From Eonycteris spelaea (lineage: Eukaryota; Chordata; Mammalia; Chiroptera; Pteropodidae): a DNA stretch of 64,000 nt. Numbering within the stretch: the first letter of the stretch is position 1; each line of letters starts with the position of its first letter. Below the pieces are notes generated by a model. It searched no databases and was not told where the DNA came from. It saw only the letters and a program-made list of their open reading frames with translations. The stretch spans positions 744,001 through 808,000 of the forward strand of contig PUFA01000182.1 in the NCBI GenBank assembly GCA_003508835.1, given 5' to 3'. Shown here piece by piece: positions 55,130 through 64,000 of the stretch. A program made the translations under genes and the position numbers.

Positions 55130-55290
55130 AATGGGGGGGGGCTGGCCTTCGAGGGGCGAGGAGGGCTCCCAGGGAAGTGACAGCTGAGCTGAGACCTGTC
55201 ATGTGGTAGTGGGGGTGCGGGCAGCGTTCCTGGCAGAGGGCACGGCGGGGGCGAAGGCGCGCAGGTCTGCGGCCGGCAGCGTGAGCAGCG
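55130..55290 (-). mobile_element. L2 fragment
   Basis: GAGCTGAGACCTGTCATGTG, GCGTTCCTGGCAGAGGGCAC, GCGAAGGCGC, antisense. Confidence 0.6.
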
Positions 55291-55589
55291 CCCTCCGGGG
55301 GCGGTGTGAGTCACGGCAGGTGTTTCAGCGGGCGGGGCCGACAGGTGTGGGCTGGGAAGATCTGACTGGGGGCCCAGTGGGGCTGGGCTGGGGCCAGTCG
55401 GCAGTGTTAGCCGAACCTCGTCCTTCCAGAGCCCCGGCCCGTGACGGGGAGAAAGTGGGCGTGGGAGCAGATTCTAGAGCCGGCATTCAGCCCTGGTGTG
55501 GGGCTTGGCGGGGGGCGGGGGCTCCGTCCGGGCTTGGGGGCGCCGTCCGGTTGGGGCTTCAGTCTGGGGTTGGGACTCAGCTCGGGCTG

Positions 55590-55880
55590 CAGTAGCAGAA
55601 CGCCAGAAACTGGGGGCTTGTGAACAACAGCGTTTATTTGTCACGGTTCCGGGTGCTGGAATGCCAAGACCACGGACAGGCCCACATCGTGCTGCTTCTA
55701 GATGTTTCCTCGCTGTGTCCTGACGTAGCAGAAGGGGCGGGGAGCCCCCTGCGGCTCCTGTTACCAGGGCGCTCATCTCATCCCTAATCACCCCCAAGGC
55801 CTCACCTCCCAGTACCGACGCTTCAGGGGTTAGAACGTTACGTGAATGGGGGGGAGGGGACGCTAACATTCGGTCTGCAG
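55590..55880 (-). mobile_element. MaLR-type LTR (MLT1/MST-like) fragment
   Basis: AGAAACTGGGGGCTTGTGAA, CAACAGCGTTTATTTGTCAC, GGTTCCGGGTGCTGG and a later CAGGGGTTAGAACGTTACG follow the complement of the MaLR LTR 3' end in order, with a deleted middle. Subfamily uncertain. Confidence 0.62.
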
Positions 55881-56055
55881 CAGGGTGTCAGCACCTCCCA
55901 CCCCGTCCTCATCCCACGCCCCTCCCCACCGTCTGTGCCCCTGTGCCCCTCTGTCCGGTGCTCCACCACCCTCTGCCACCCTCCCACTGCCTCCCCCGTG
56001 AAGGCCCCCCAGATTCCTCCAATCCCCTCTCACAGCCCCTCCATTGTCTCCGCAG

Positions 56056-56154
56056 ACGCTGCCCCGTCTGACGCTCGGCTTGAGGCCTCTCTGTGAGGGA
56101 CGGGGGCGTCCCCGCTCCGGGGCGCAGGTCGGAGGTCGCAGGGCGCCGTCAAGC
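56056..56154 (+). other. PTPRS: PTPRS 5' UTR part of the first coding exon
   Basis: A pyrimidine-rich tract ending in CTCCGCAG at 56055 makes a good splice acceptor 99 bases before the start codon. The exon therefore probably opens with untranslated leader that is joined to an upstream non-coding exon. There is an in-frame-independent stop (TGA 56069-56071) that would end a upstream reading frame entering from candidate exon 1. The acceptor choice is inferred from sequence, as no transcript was available. Confidence 0.7.
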
Positions 56155-56245
56155 ATGGCGCCTGCCCGGGGCCTCGGCGTGGCGTCTGTGGTGGGTCCCA
56201 TGGGCCTCCTCGTGGTCCTGCTGGTCGGAGGCTGTGTGGCAGAAG
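56155..56245 (+). CDS. PTPRS: PTPRS coding exon 1: signal peptide
   Basis: The start codon at 56155 has a strong Kozak context (A at -3, G at +4). The 30 complete codons begin [13 protein letters not shown] and continue with a hydrophobic leucine/valine core ending GGCVAE, a classical secretion signal. Cleavage is likely just before the acidic EE, around residue 29-30. The exon ends in phase 1 at AGAAG, followed by the donor GTAAGT at 56246. The sequence resembles the known PTPRS leader closely, with a few substitutions near the N-terminus. Confidence 0.95.
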
Positions 56246-59200
56246 GTAAGTGTGGGGCGCGGGGGTGTCCAGGGGCGTTCACGTGCGTGTGTGAGCGACG
56301 CGTGTCTCCCCACTGCCCCCCGCCAGGGCTCCTGGTTTTGCTGCGGAGCCTGTGTGCGCCGCAAATGTTACTGAGTAAAATGCCTACTGTGTGCTGCGTC
56401 CTGAGAGGGTCAGAGGGGAAATGATGACTATGGTACCAGTAAGACAAGAACAGCAGTGACGATGACTGTGTCTGTTCCCCCAGCGTTTACTCTGCGTCAG
56501 GCCCGGGCTAAATGCACCTGCTTTTCACCTGCTTCCCTCCCTCCAGCCTCTCAAAACCCAGCAGGCCAATCCCATTCCCGTCCCCATTTTCAGTGAGAAA
56601 AACAGGCTGGCAGGGCAGGGACTCACTTGAAGTCTCCCGCTCCTGAGTGAGCCGTAGGCAGAAACAGCGGTGCCCAGGGAGCAGACACGCAGACAGCCAA
56701 ACCTTCCCGGGGAGCCAGGGGCCTTGGGGGGAGAGGGCATTGGAGCCAAGGGCTTTGTGGGTGTGTAGGAGTTCGCTGATGGCCAGGGCGTTCCCCGTGA
56801 AGGTGTTAGCACGTGGAAAGGCCTTGGAGGCGAGGAAAGAGGTCGGTGCCGTTTGGGGCCGTGTTTCTGGCAGTACCGTGGAGAGGATGAGAGCTGGCTG
56901 TGGGCCCAGTGCCCAGGTCCCGCCCACAGCCTGTGAGAGACCTGGAGGAGGCATCGCTCAGGCCCCTGGGGACCCATGCTCTGGCCAGGAGGGAAAGAGA
57001 CAGGGATCTTGGATCGGGCTGGGTTCGCTGAGGACCTGCCGTGGGTCCTCGGGCTGGTGTCTCAGCCTCCCAGCTGCCATTTTTGTCTTAATTGAACGAG
57101 ACTCAAAACATTATCCTCATCCCAGCATTCTGTGATGAGTCCCTGCGTGCCACTTGACACATAGTAGGCCCACAATCCCGTGTCACCATGAGCGTAGTTG
57201 TTATTGCCGCTGGGCGAGGCGTGCACACCTGCCTCGTCCACTCGTGCCCTCTCCCGTTTTCCTGTTTTTTAGTAAATGCCTGACACATTCAGATCGGCCA
57301 CCACAGTCTGATGAGATGAACACTTAACCTTCATCCCCACTGGACAGGTGGGGAAACTGAGGTTACAGGACAGCCAGGAAGTGGCCATGTCGAGGTTTGG
57401 ACTGGACTGCCTGGCCCCGAGCTTGCATTCCCAGCCATGACACGACCCTGCCTCCAGGCCAGTGGCCGGGTGTGGCTGGGCTGTGATTGTCCAGTCACCT
57501 CCAGGGCATGTGTGTTCCTGGGCTTTGTTCCCTGCAGTAAGAATGCAGACTAAAGGTATAAGAAATTGTAGTTTTTCATCCATTCATTTGATATGGGGTT
57601 CCTCCCCCTGACCCTGCTGACTTGGGGCGGGTCACTCACGCTCTGTGGGGCATCCTCGGCACTGTCCAGTGTGGAACAGCGTCCCGGCCCCCACCCACTC
57701 GATGCCAGGGTTGAAAAGACGAATATATTTACTGCTTGACACCTTGCTCCACTGATGATTAACCAACCATTGATAATTACCAACCTCGGCCATGATGGAG
57801 CTGAGCTCATCTCTGTTTATAGGTAGGGAAACTGAGGCTGCAAAATGCCATTGTCATGGGGAATGGCGATCACAGAGTTCACATCCCGGGTTCAGAGCCT
57901 GGCTCTGTCACGTGACCACAAGAGGGTCTGAGTTCTCCTTGACTCAGTGGGTTTTTCATAAGCACCCGCGGTGTGCCAGGCACCGGTTTAGACACCGGGG
58001 ACGAGACGCCCCACCCCCCTTTGCAGAGCCAGGAACCTAGTGAGGTGGAGACACTTGGTGTGCCGGGCAGTGAGCGTGAGCGTGACGAGCAGAAAGGCTG
58101 GGGAGGGCACGAGGCAGGGAGGCAGCTGCATTTCTGACGGGTACGAGGTGTCAGGAAAGGTCGCGGCGGGGAGGTGGCATCCGGGCAGAGACTTAAAGGT
58201 GCTCAGAAAGTGCCCCCAAGTGGTGTGTGGGGGGGAAAGTGTCCCAGGCAGTGGGCGGGGGTGGGGGGCGGCAGCCTGTGCAAAGGCCCTGGGGGCAGGG
58301 GCAGGGCCCGGCCTTGCGGGAGGAACAGCCAGAGACCTGTGTGGCCAGAGCAGAGTGGGCAGGAGGAGAGGGAGGCGGGCAGGGAGGAGGCGGGGCAGGT
58401 CCCGCAGGGCTGTGTGGGTCAGGGAGGACTTGGGCTTCCACCCCTGGGGGAGGTGGGGGCCTGAGAGGAGGGGAGGGGAGCCTGACTCAGGGGCGCATGG
58501 GCGCCCTCTGGTGGCTGCTCTGGGGAGGGCAGATCAGGGGCGAGGGTAGGAGCTGTGGGGTGGGGACGGAGGTGCCTGCGCTGGCTGGTCCAGGTGGGCG
58601 TTGATGGGGTGAGACCCAGGATTGCAGCACTGGTATGCAGCGAGAGCTGGTTCAGTGGGTGTTCCCCCATGAGCCCTTAATCATGACGACTACGTTACTT
58701 TAGGTGTTGGCGGTGCTCTGGCCTTGAACCCATATGGCCATTCCAAGGCTGGGGCATCTCCATCCCAGTGGGTGGGTCTGTTTAGCAGGCGCCCTGTCAT
58801 CTGGGGCCCTGCAGGGGGCGCTGTGGGCGCCGTGGCGGGCACTGCCGCGTCAGGGAGCAGCCCCAGTCCTCGGGGAGCCAGTCAGGGCGGGCGGTGTCCG
58901 GCTGCGGGGAGCTCGGGTGAGCGGCCGACGTGTTTGCCAGCCAGTACCAAGAGGAGCGATTTCCGCTGTGGAAATGGCTCCTGGTCCTGTGGGGCCTTCT
59001 CAGGCTCCTGGCCCTGGCCCAGGCAGAGCCGGAGGCGACAGGTGGATGGGTCTCCGGGTCTGGCCCCAGATTCTTCCCTGTGGAACCTGAAAAGGAAAAT
59101 CAGAGACCAGGCCAGGCCTTTCCTGGGCTCTGCACTGTTGGCATCACCACTCTGACCCTCAGTCTCTTCTAAGAAACGGGGATCCCTGAGTTGCCCTCAG

Positions 59201-61794
59201 GAACAAGGACTCGCGGCCCCATTTGCCCCGCGTGCTGTTCGCAGGGCTTGGCAGCCGGACGGGACCAGGTTGGAATCCCAGCTCTTTGCCCATCACAAGC
59301 TGGGTGGCCCCGGGCAGGTCACCCACCCTTTCTGAGCCTCAGTTTTGCTTCTCTGTGACACACACATAAGGAGAATGCTGAGCCCCGCTGGGCCCGAGGC
59401 GAAATGAGCTCCTGCTCGCTGCGGCCGTGGCCCGCGCCGGCGTGTCTTCCTTGTGTCCAGGGCCTCTCCGCCAAGAGGAGGGGAGGGTTTGTCCAAGCAA
59501 CAGGATCCAAGCTTCTGCAGGGAATGTGCTGGGGGGCGGTGCAGCAGGCGGGGAAAGCTCCGTGGCGCTGGCTGGGGTCCCGGAGCTGCCTGGCGGGGGC
59601 CGAGGAGGCGTCTGCCCCACAGGAGGGCCGGCCCCACGGCTCACGGGCCGCGCTGCGGGGCCGGCGTTGAGTGGGCATCAAGGGCAAGAGCCCCACTTCC
59701 TCAAGGTCACGGGACACAGAGAGGAGGTATGATGGGGGCCTAGGGAGTACAGCTGCCCGGGGCCCAGTCTGCCATGTGGCAGTGGGACCAGGGCCGTGAC
59801 GGGGCACGTCCAGGCGGCCGCGGGGACAGACGGGCTCTGGACCCGGCCTGCAGGATTCCAGGAAGGCTCCCTAGGGGAGGTGCCGGCCCAGATGAGGTTG
59901 GAGCTGTCGGATGAAGGGAAGAACAACATGTACTCGTCCCTGGGTGGGAGGGGGCCGGGGTGTCTCTCCAGCTGGATTATTCCTCCACAGCCACCTCTGC
60001 CCTTCCTTCCAGCCGCTCCCAAGGGAGGATTCTCCCAGAAGTCAGCTTCCCGACCTGGTCACAGTGACTTTTCCCCGTGCCCTTGGCTGGGGACACCTGG
60101 CCCAAGTCATCATTCCTGAGGCTCGGGGGCGGGATAGCCCAGGCAACCCGAGCAGGAGAGAAGGCCCAGTCCTGGGCTCAGTGTGGAGCAGGACGCCTAA
60201 GTCCGGCCGAAGGCGGGACACTCAACCCGGTGCCGGGCGCGCTCACTTCTGAGCTGTGGCCCTCATACAGGCTGGTCCGCCTTCCTGGTTCCGTATAGTC
60301 TGCATCACGACGTTAGCAGCCACTGCCTGAGGGAGACCCAGGAGCTGACGGGGGCCACCCTTGCCGGCACGCAGTGGGTCTGCTGGCGTTTAAGAGAGAT
60401 GGCCAGTGTGGACGCTCACGATGACGCCCGCAGGAGCGGAGCCTGGGATGGGGGGCGAGGCTGGCCAGCCGGGCCCCCGGGATGGGCTCTGTGTTGTGTT
60501 TAAAGCCCAGCCTGGGCCTGCTTGGTGCCTCAGTTTCCTCAAGTCCCACCAGAGGATTAGACTGAATTATCTCCTCCCATGTCTTTTGAGGGCTATAAGG
60601 GCCCTCCAGAGTTTGGCGGGTCACCCCGGAGCCTCCAGTGCTGAATTTGGGGCCCCCAGAATCTCAGGGGTCTCCCTTTCCACCGTCCGCAGTGGCACGG
60701 AGCAGGCGAGCCCGCGTGAGGCTGTGTCCACGAGGGAGTGGGTGTGGCTGTCACGTCTAGGTGGTGGGGTGCTCAGGGGCGCCTCGGTCGGGGCAGGCAT
60801 TCAGCGGCAGCGTTTCCTCACCTTCCTCCTCGTCCCTCCAGCCCCCCTGCAGGGCCCACGCGGTGCCTCTGGCCAGCAGGGGGTGGGGGGTGCTGGTGGC
60901 CCCCTGGGGCCTGGGCCGCGTGCCGGCCCCATCGCAGCTTTTCTCCTCCCTGCTCTGTCCCCAGAGCCCCCCAGGTTCATCAAGGAACCCAAGGACCAGA
61001 TCGGCGTGTCGGGGGGTGTGGCCTCCTTTGTGTGTCAGGCCACAGGTGACCCCAAGCCCCGGGTGACCTGGAACAAGAAGGGCAAGAAGGTGAACTCGCA
61101 GCGCTTCGAGGTGAGTTGGAGGCGGGGACGGGGCAGCCTGGGGCCAGCACCCCGTCCCCCCGAGGGGACCACGGCGGCTCGCACAGAAGACGTCACAGAC
61201 ACGCTCGGCAGCTGTCCCGGGGCAGCCGGGGCTGGGCCCCTCCCCAGCAGGGCCCCTGCCCCCCGCCGCGTGGCCCCAGCGCCCGCCCCACCCCCGTGCG
61301 CTGCGGTCTCGAGCACGGCCCCCCGTGTCCCTGAGGCTTGTCTCACACTCGCACGGGCTCACGCCCAGCACCACTGCTCACAGGAGGGAGTTCGCAACTC
61401 TGCACACGCGCATGTGCCCAGGAGCCGTGTTTCCCCACCCGCCACGTGTGCTCACGCCTGTTACTTGGACGTCATGTGCGTGTCACACACACGCACACAC
61501 GCGATGCCCTTCACCCGTTCACACCCGGGCCCGGTTTTCCGCCTCAGTGCGTTGACACGGGACGCCGCACGCGGGCCTGCCCCCGGCCGCCGGCCCCTCT
61601 CCCGGGGGCCCCAGCACCCCGGCCTCACCCGCCCCCGTCCCCGCCGTGGCAGACGATCGAGTTCGACGGGAGCTCGGGGGCCGTGCTGAGGATCCAGCCG
61701 CTCCGGACGCCCCGGGACGAGAACGTGTACGAGTGTGTGGCCCAGAACGCGGCCGGGGAGATCACGGTCCACGCCAAGCTCACTGTCCTCCGAG
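56155..61794 (+). CDS. PTPRS: PTPRS, receptor-type protein tyrosine phosphatase sigma (5' part of the coding sequence, three exons, partial)
   Basis: Joining 56155-56245, 60965-61110 and 61653-61794 gives about 126 in-frame codons. They read as a signal peptide followed by the whole first Ig domain of a LAR-family receptor phosphatase. Family knowledge: PTPRS is a type I membrane protein (three Ig domains, fibronectin III repeats, one membrane span, D1/D2 phosphatase domains) that acts as a neuronal receptor for heparan and chondroitin sulfate proteoglycans and as a synaptic organiser. Seen here: [10 protein letters not shown] at the mature N-terminus, Ig cysteines C54 and C107, core W66, and K68, K69, K71, K72 with R97 and R100, the known glycosaminoglycan site. 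The segment [20 protein letters not shown] and the TIEF start of the third exon fit sigma better than PTPRD or PTPRF. Introns obey GT-AG. Ig2 and everything after lie beyond the window. Conservation implies a functional gene, not a pseudogene. Confidence 0.96.
56480..56670 (-). mobile_element. MIR
   Basis: GCGTTTACTCTGCGTCAGGC, CCCATTTTCAGTGAGAAAAA, antisense; 235 bases after the signal-peptide exon. Confidence 0.67.
56740..56920 (-). mobile_element. L2 fragment
   Basis: AGCACGTGGAAAGGCCTTGG, AGGCGAGGAAAGAGG, antisense and weak. Confidence 0.5.
57290..57430 (-). mobile_element. MIR
   Basis: TGGACAGGTGGGGAAACTGA, GGTTACAGGACAGCCAGG, antisense. Confidence 0.7.
57785..57920 (-). mobile_element. 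MIR
   Basis: TATAGGTAGGGAAACTGAGG and TTCACATCCCGGGTTCAGAG, antisense. Confidence 0.65.
57945..58570 (-). mobile_element. L2 with CTCF-like core, nearly continuous
   Basis: GCACCCGCGGTGTGCCAGGC, GGCAGCCTGTGCAAAGGCCC, GTGGCCAGAGCAGAGTGGGC and GCGCCCTCTGGTGGCTGCTC are in full antisense L2 order across 600 bases. Confidence 0.87.
58500..58514 (-). promoter_or_regulatory. CTCF-like core inside an L2 element
   Basis: GGCGCCCTCTGGTGG, identical to the 36,175 core, in the PTPRS intron before the Ig1 exon. Reverse orientation. Confidence 0.55.
58808..58823 (+). promoter_or_regulatory. CTCF-like core in unique sequence
   Basis: CCTGCAGGGGGCGCTG differs from the core at two tolerated 5' positions. 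It lies 300 bp from the oppositely oriented core at 58,500. Confidence 0.4.
59265..59395 (+). mobile_element. MIR
   Basis: GGTTGGAATCCCAGCTCTTT, CTGAGCCTCAGTTTTGCTTC, sense. Confidence 0.72.
60515..60610 (+). mobile_element. MIR-like fragment
   Basis: GGTGCCTCAGTTTCCTCAAG; only the core is recognisable. Confidence 0.5.
60965..61110 (+). CDS. PTPRS: PTPRS coding exon 2: first half of Ig domain 1
   Basis: The acceptor CCCCAG ends at 60964; the first two bases complete a Glu codon with the previous exon. The exon encodes residues 31-79, from [11 protein letters not shown] to SQRFE. It contains the first Ig cysteine (C54), the core tryptophan (W66) and the basic run [11 protein letters not shown]. 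Lysines 68, 69, 71 and 72 in that run form the glycosaminoglycan-binding patch that decides whether the receptor responds to heparan or chondroitin sulfate. The donor GTGAGT starts at 61111. Residues are essentially identical to the family sequence, a sign of strong constraint. Confidence 0.96.
61111..61652 (+). other. PTPRS: PTPRS intron splitting Ig domain 1
   Basis: A 542-base GT-AG intron in phase 0, very GC-rich, with a short CA-rich patch at about 61,480-61,500. No transposon recognised. Confidence 0.93.
61653..61794 (+). CDS. PTPRS: PTPRS coding exon 3: second half of Ig domain 1
   Basis: The acceptor GTGGCAG ends at 61652 and the reading frame continues in phase 0. The exon gives residues 80-126, from [15 protein letters not shown] through NVYECVAQN to KLTVLR, and ends in phase 1 before GTACCG at 61795. 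It holds the second Ig cysteine (C107) in the YEC motif and arginines 97 and 100, which complete the sulfated-sugar site. GSS at 85-87 and NAA at 111-113 are the positions that look most different from other mammals, both on loops. The next exon (Ig2) is not in the window. Confidence 0.96.
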
Positions 61795-62649
61795 GTACCG
61801 TGGTCCCCGGGGCAGGGGGGGGGGGGTGTGGCACCGGCTTCGGGCTCTGGGGACAGACACCGCAGGCATCTGCCGAAGTCTGGCTTTGGCTCTGCCCTTT
61901 GGGGGGCCCTCGGCCTCCCTTCTCCAGCCCGTGACGCCGCTGGGCCCGGAACTTGCTGGCAGGCTTTGGCGACCCCTCGCGGGAAGGGGGGTATGGAGGG
62001 ACTAAGGCCACCCCGCTTTTCATCTTCATCGTGCTCTTCTGATTCTGAGGCTGGTGGAACCCCAGCTGGTTCGAGGCAGCGGGCGAGGTCATTGGTTCGC
62101 GTCACTGACATGCCGGGGGGCGGCCCGCTGCAGGATCAGCGGCCCCCAGGAGCCCACGCAGTGGCCTCGGGACATCCTCAGTGAGATCCCTCCTCTAGCT
62201 CCAGGCCCCCAGCCCCCCAAGCCCCTACCCCAGAGAGGGCCAGATGACCCTGGACTGGCACACACTGGCCCCGCTCGGGTCACTCGGCCGTCCCTGAGCC
62301 AGTCCTGTGGCCAGAGGAACAGCCAGGATTCTGGCCACGCTGTCCCTGGAGTCAGGGGTGTGTCAGCCCTCACCGACGGGTCACTAGGGTGTCCCCTGTC
62401 CCCACCCGGCGCCGAGGCATGAAGGCGGAGCTGGTGCTGCCTGGCCCGGAGCAGCTGCCCCCTTGCTGGCGCCTTTCCTCGGCTTGTGGGGCGGCTGCCT
62501 CGCTGGGCTGCCGGGGCCTCCACCTGGAGGCCTCCCTCAGGTGGGCCGGGGAGCCAGGACGTGGCTCCCCCGTGACGCCACTGCAGTGGGCGGGCAGCCT
62601 CGCTGCAGACCCCCGCCCGGCGGCTCCGTGCCCCTCCTCCGTTGCTAGG

Positions 62650-62850
62650 CAGCATTAGCTGGGGGCCCGCAACTCGAACTCACAGCCTGGCACTGGCCCT
62701 GTGAGGCCGTGTGGCCTTGGACGAGTCACCGCACCTCTCGGAGCTGCCTGTTCCTCGCCTCCGAGGCGGACAGCAGGGCCGCTCACCCCAGGGGGTGGTT
62801 CCGACCCGCGAGCGGATGGTGCTCGTGGGAGCCTCGCACAGCGCTGGTCG
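62650..62850 (+). mobile_element. MIR
   Basis: CGTGTGGCCTTGGACGAGTC, GCACCTCTCGGAGCTGCCTG, sense, CpG-rich version. Confidence 0.65.
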
Positions 62851-63274
62851 GGGGATGAGCTCCGGCCGCTCCTGTCTGTCTGATGTTGTTACCGTCGTTG
62901 CTGCGATACTGACTTCAGCGAGGCAGCTCGGCCAGCGGCCTCCCTGCAGCTGCCGGGTGGGTGGGCTCCTCCGCCTGTCGCTCACAGGGACCCCCCTGCC
63001 CCTCTCTGACCTGTAAGTAGGAGCCGTGGTCGTCCGCTAGGTGGGGGGCGGCCCCCACGTGGGCTTCTTCCCACGTCCTCCAGGGCAGTGGGGCCGCGGT
63101 CAGCTTGGAGCCGTGGGAGGAGGCCTCCCATGGTCCCCAGCGGCGCTTTGTCCCGATCCTGGCGTGTGACCCCTGCAGGGTCACTCAGGACGCTCTGCTG
63201 TGACCACTCGGAAATTCTTAGTACGATTTTTTAACAAGTGGTCCCATCGTTTCATTTTACGTGGGTCCTGGAGC

Positions 63275-63325
63275 TGGTCCTGTGGGGGAGGGGGAGGAGG
63301 AGGGGGGAGCGGGGAGGGAGGAGGC
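63275..63325 (+). repeat. G-rich tract, G-quadruplex candidate
   Basis: GGGGGAGGGGGAGGAGGAGG followed by GGGAGCGGGGAGGGAGG. Confidence 0.75.
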
Positions 63326-63764
63326 CGTACGCCCCAGCTCCCCCCACCCCTCCCCAGCAGATATTTTTGCCCTGACCTTTTCCGGGCACAGACAGAACAG
63401 CCTGCCTCCTGTTGTCCTGTGCCCGCCTCCCCTGTGAGCGGTCAGAGCGAAAAGAACAAGCCGTGAGGGAGTTCAGCTCCTGGTCGCTGGGCGTCTGGGA
63501 AGGCTCCGTCCCTGCCCGCTGCCCGTCACGGCCTCCTGGGCGTGTCTGTGTGCTCCAGCTGCTGGAAGGACGTGGCGTGTGCTCGGGCTGGACACCCAGC
63601 CCCGGGGGCTTGACCCGGGAGCGCCGGGCCTCCCTGCGTCCCCTGCCCCAGGCCCGAGCCCCCGTCTGCTCCGGCTGCGTGGTGGAGGCCCGAGCTGGTC
63701 CGTGGGGCCAGCACTGCCTCCCGCCCCCGCCGTCTGATTGCGATGCTGCTCACGCCTCCTGCGC

Positions 63765-63835
63765 TGTTGTTTTAATTAAACTCCGAGGCGTCGAGCAGCG
63801 TGGTACGCGATGAACAGTTCTGTTTAATTAGGAGC
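63765..63835. promoter_or_regulatory. Two TTTAATTA homeodomain-type sites
   Basis: TTTTAATTAAAC and GTTTAATTAGG are 41 bp apart in unique intronic sequence near the right edge. Confidence 0.2.
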
Positions 63836-63924
63836 TTGTGGCGCGGTCAGGCGGCCGCGTGCTTGCTCCCCACCCCTGCCGGCTGCCACCCACGCACTCG
63901 CGGGGACCCCCGCAGGGCTGCCTA

Positions 63925-64000
63925 CGCAGAGGAGAGGCTCGCGTGCAGATGTGCACGGGGTGCAGGTGCATACACGGGTGAACACATGCACACGTGCACG
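63925..64000 (+). repeat. TG/CA-rich degenerate repeat at the window edge
   Basis: GTGCAGATGTGCACGGGGTG, GTGCATACACGG, ACACATGCACACGTGCACG; alternating purine-pyrimidine, possibly Z-DNA forming, cut by the window end. Confidence 0.55.

Larger units (their letters stand above)
24171..56055 (+). other. PTPRS: Presumed first intron of PTPRS (about 32 kb)
   Basis: It runs from the GTAAAG donor at 24171 to the CTCCGCAG acceptor at 56055. It is filled with MIR/L2, hAT, L1 and LTR remnants, several unique AT-rich islands and regulatory-looking motifs. No coding exon was recognised. A possible alternative promoter and first exon lie at 49.6-49.84 kb. Unassigned unique sequence of more than 300 bases includes 25,700-27,420, 27,630-28,390, 29,030-29,600, 32,650-34,140, 34,320-34,980, 40,070-40,320, 43,350-44,470, 45,300-46,130, 51,850-52,390 and 53,200-54,080. 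Confidence 0.55.
56246..60964 (+). other. PTPRS: PTPRS intron between signal-peptide exon and Ig1 exon
   Basis: A GT-AG intron of 4,719 bases. The first 2.4 kb are mostly MIR and L2 remnants. From 58.6 kb on there is mainly unique GC-rich sequence with two more MIR pieces. No additional exon is seen. Confidence 0.9.
61795..64000 (+). other. PTPRS: PTPRS intron after Ig1 (runs off the window)
   Basis: Starts with GTACCG. It holds one MIR, a G-rich tract and a TG-rich end. The Ig2 exon (expected to start with the EDQLPSGFPN-type sequence) is not present in any frame. Confidence 0.85.

Noticed and set aside
60873..60888. CCAGCAGGGGGTGGGG as a CTCF site
   Set aside because: Lacks the GC step after the G-run and lies in the pyrimidine/G-mixed sequence before an exon; score likely low.
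60406..61689. 427-codon open frame on + containing the PTPRS Ig1 sequence
   Set aside because: It reads through the splice acceptor and donor of the real exon. Only 60,965-61,110 is protein-like; the rest is intron.
1..64000. tRNA, rRNA or snRNA genes
   Set aside because: No A/B box pair with cloverleaf potential, and no snRNA-like sequence noticed by eye; the many tRNA-like hints are MIR remnants.

Overview
This window is nuclear DNA from a placental mammal. It is GC-rich and mostly non-coding, and it carries the 5' part of one gene, PTPRS (receptor-type protein tyrosine phosphatase sigma), on the + strand. The gene call rests on three consecutive exons with consensus splice sites that translate into a signal peptide and a complete first immunoglobulin domain, including the lysine cluster that binds heparan and chondroitin sulfate. 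The interspersed repeats are almost all ancient (L2, MIR, old L1 3' pieces, hAT/MER5A, a MaLR-like LTR). No Alu, B1/B2 or other recent lineage-specific SINE was recognised, which argues against primate or mouse/rat but does not fix the species.

Layout. Positions 1-23,750 are 5' flank without a recognisable protein gene: MIR/L2 remnants, antisense L1 fragments (11.2-12.0 kb and 19.6-20.9 kb), a 420-bp CCAT-type microsatellite (8.5-8.9 kb) and a CpG-rich patch (12.06-12.7 kb). A CpG-island promoter lies at 23,780-25,170, with two CACGTG E-boxes, an inverted CCAAT box, GC boxes and a perfect CRE. Just downstream is a candidate non-coding exon 1 with a splice donor at 24,171. Next comes an intron of about 32 kb holding repeats, CTCF-like motifs, further CREs, several unique AT-rich blocks and a possible alternative promoter at about 49.6-49.84 kb (CArG box, GC boxes, splice donor). 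The ATG exon is 56,056-56,245, and the Ig1 exons are 60,965-61,110 and 61,653-61,794. From 61,795 to the end is intron, so the coding sequence is partial: about 126 codons of a protein of roughly 1,900 residues.

The most notable non-genic signal is a repeated CTCF-like core with the same 19-base sequence in three L2 copies (17.6, 36.2 and 58.5 kb), with related versions in at least five others. The cores are oriented so that + and - sites flank the promoter. Four perfect palindromic CREs between 23.97 and 34.32 kb, a start-stop uORF in the predicted leader and the CArG-box candidate promoter are the other points worth checking. Repeat boundaries are approximate because they were judged by eye against remembered consensus sequences.
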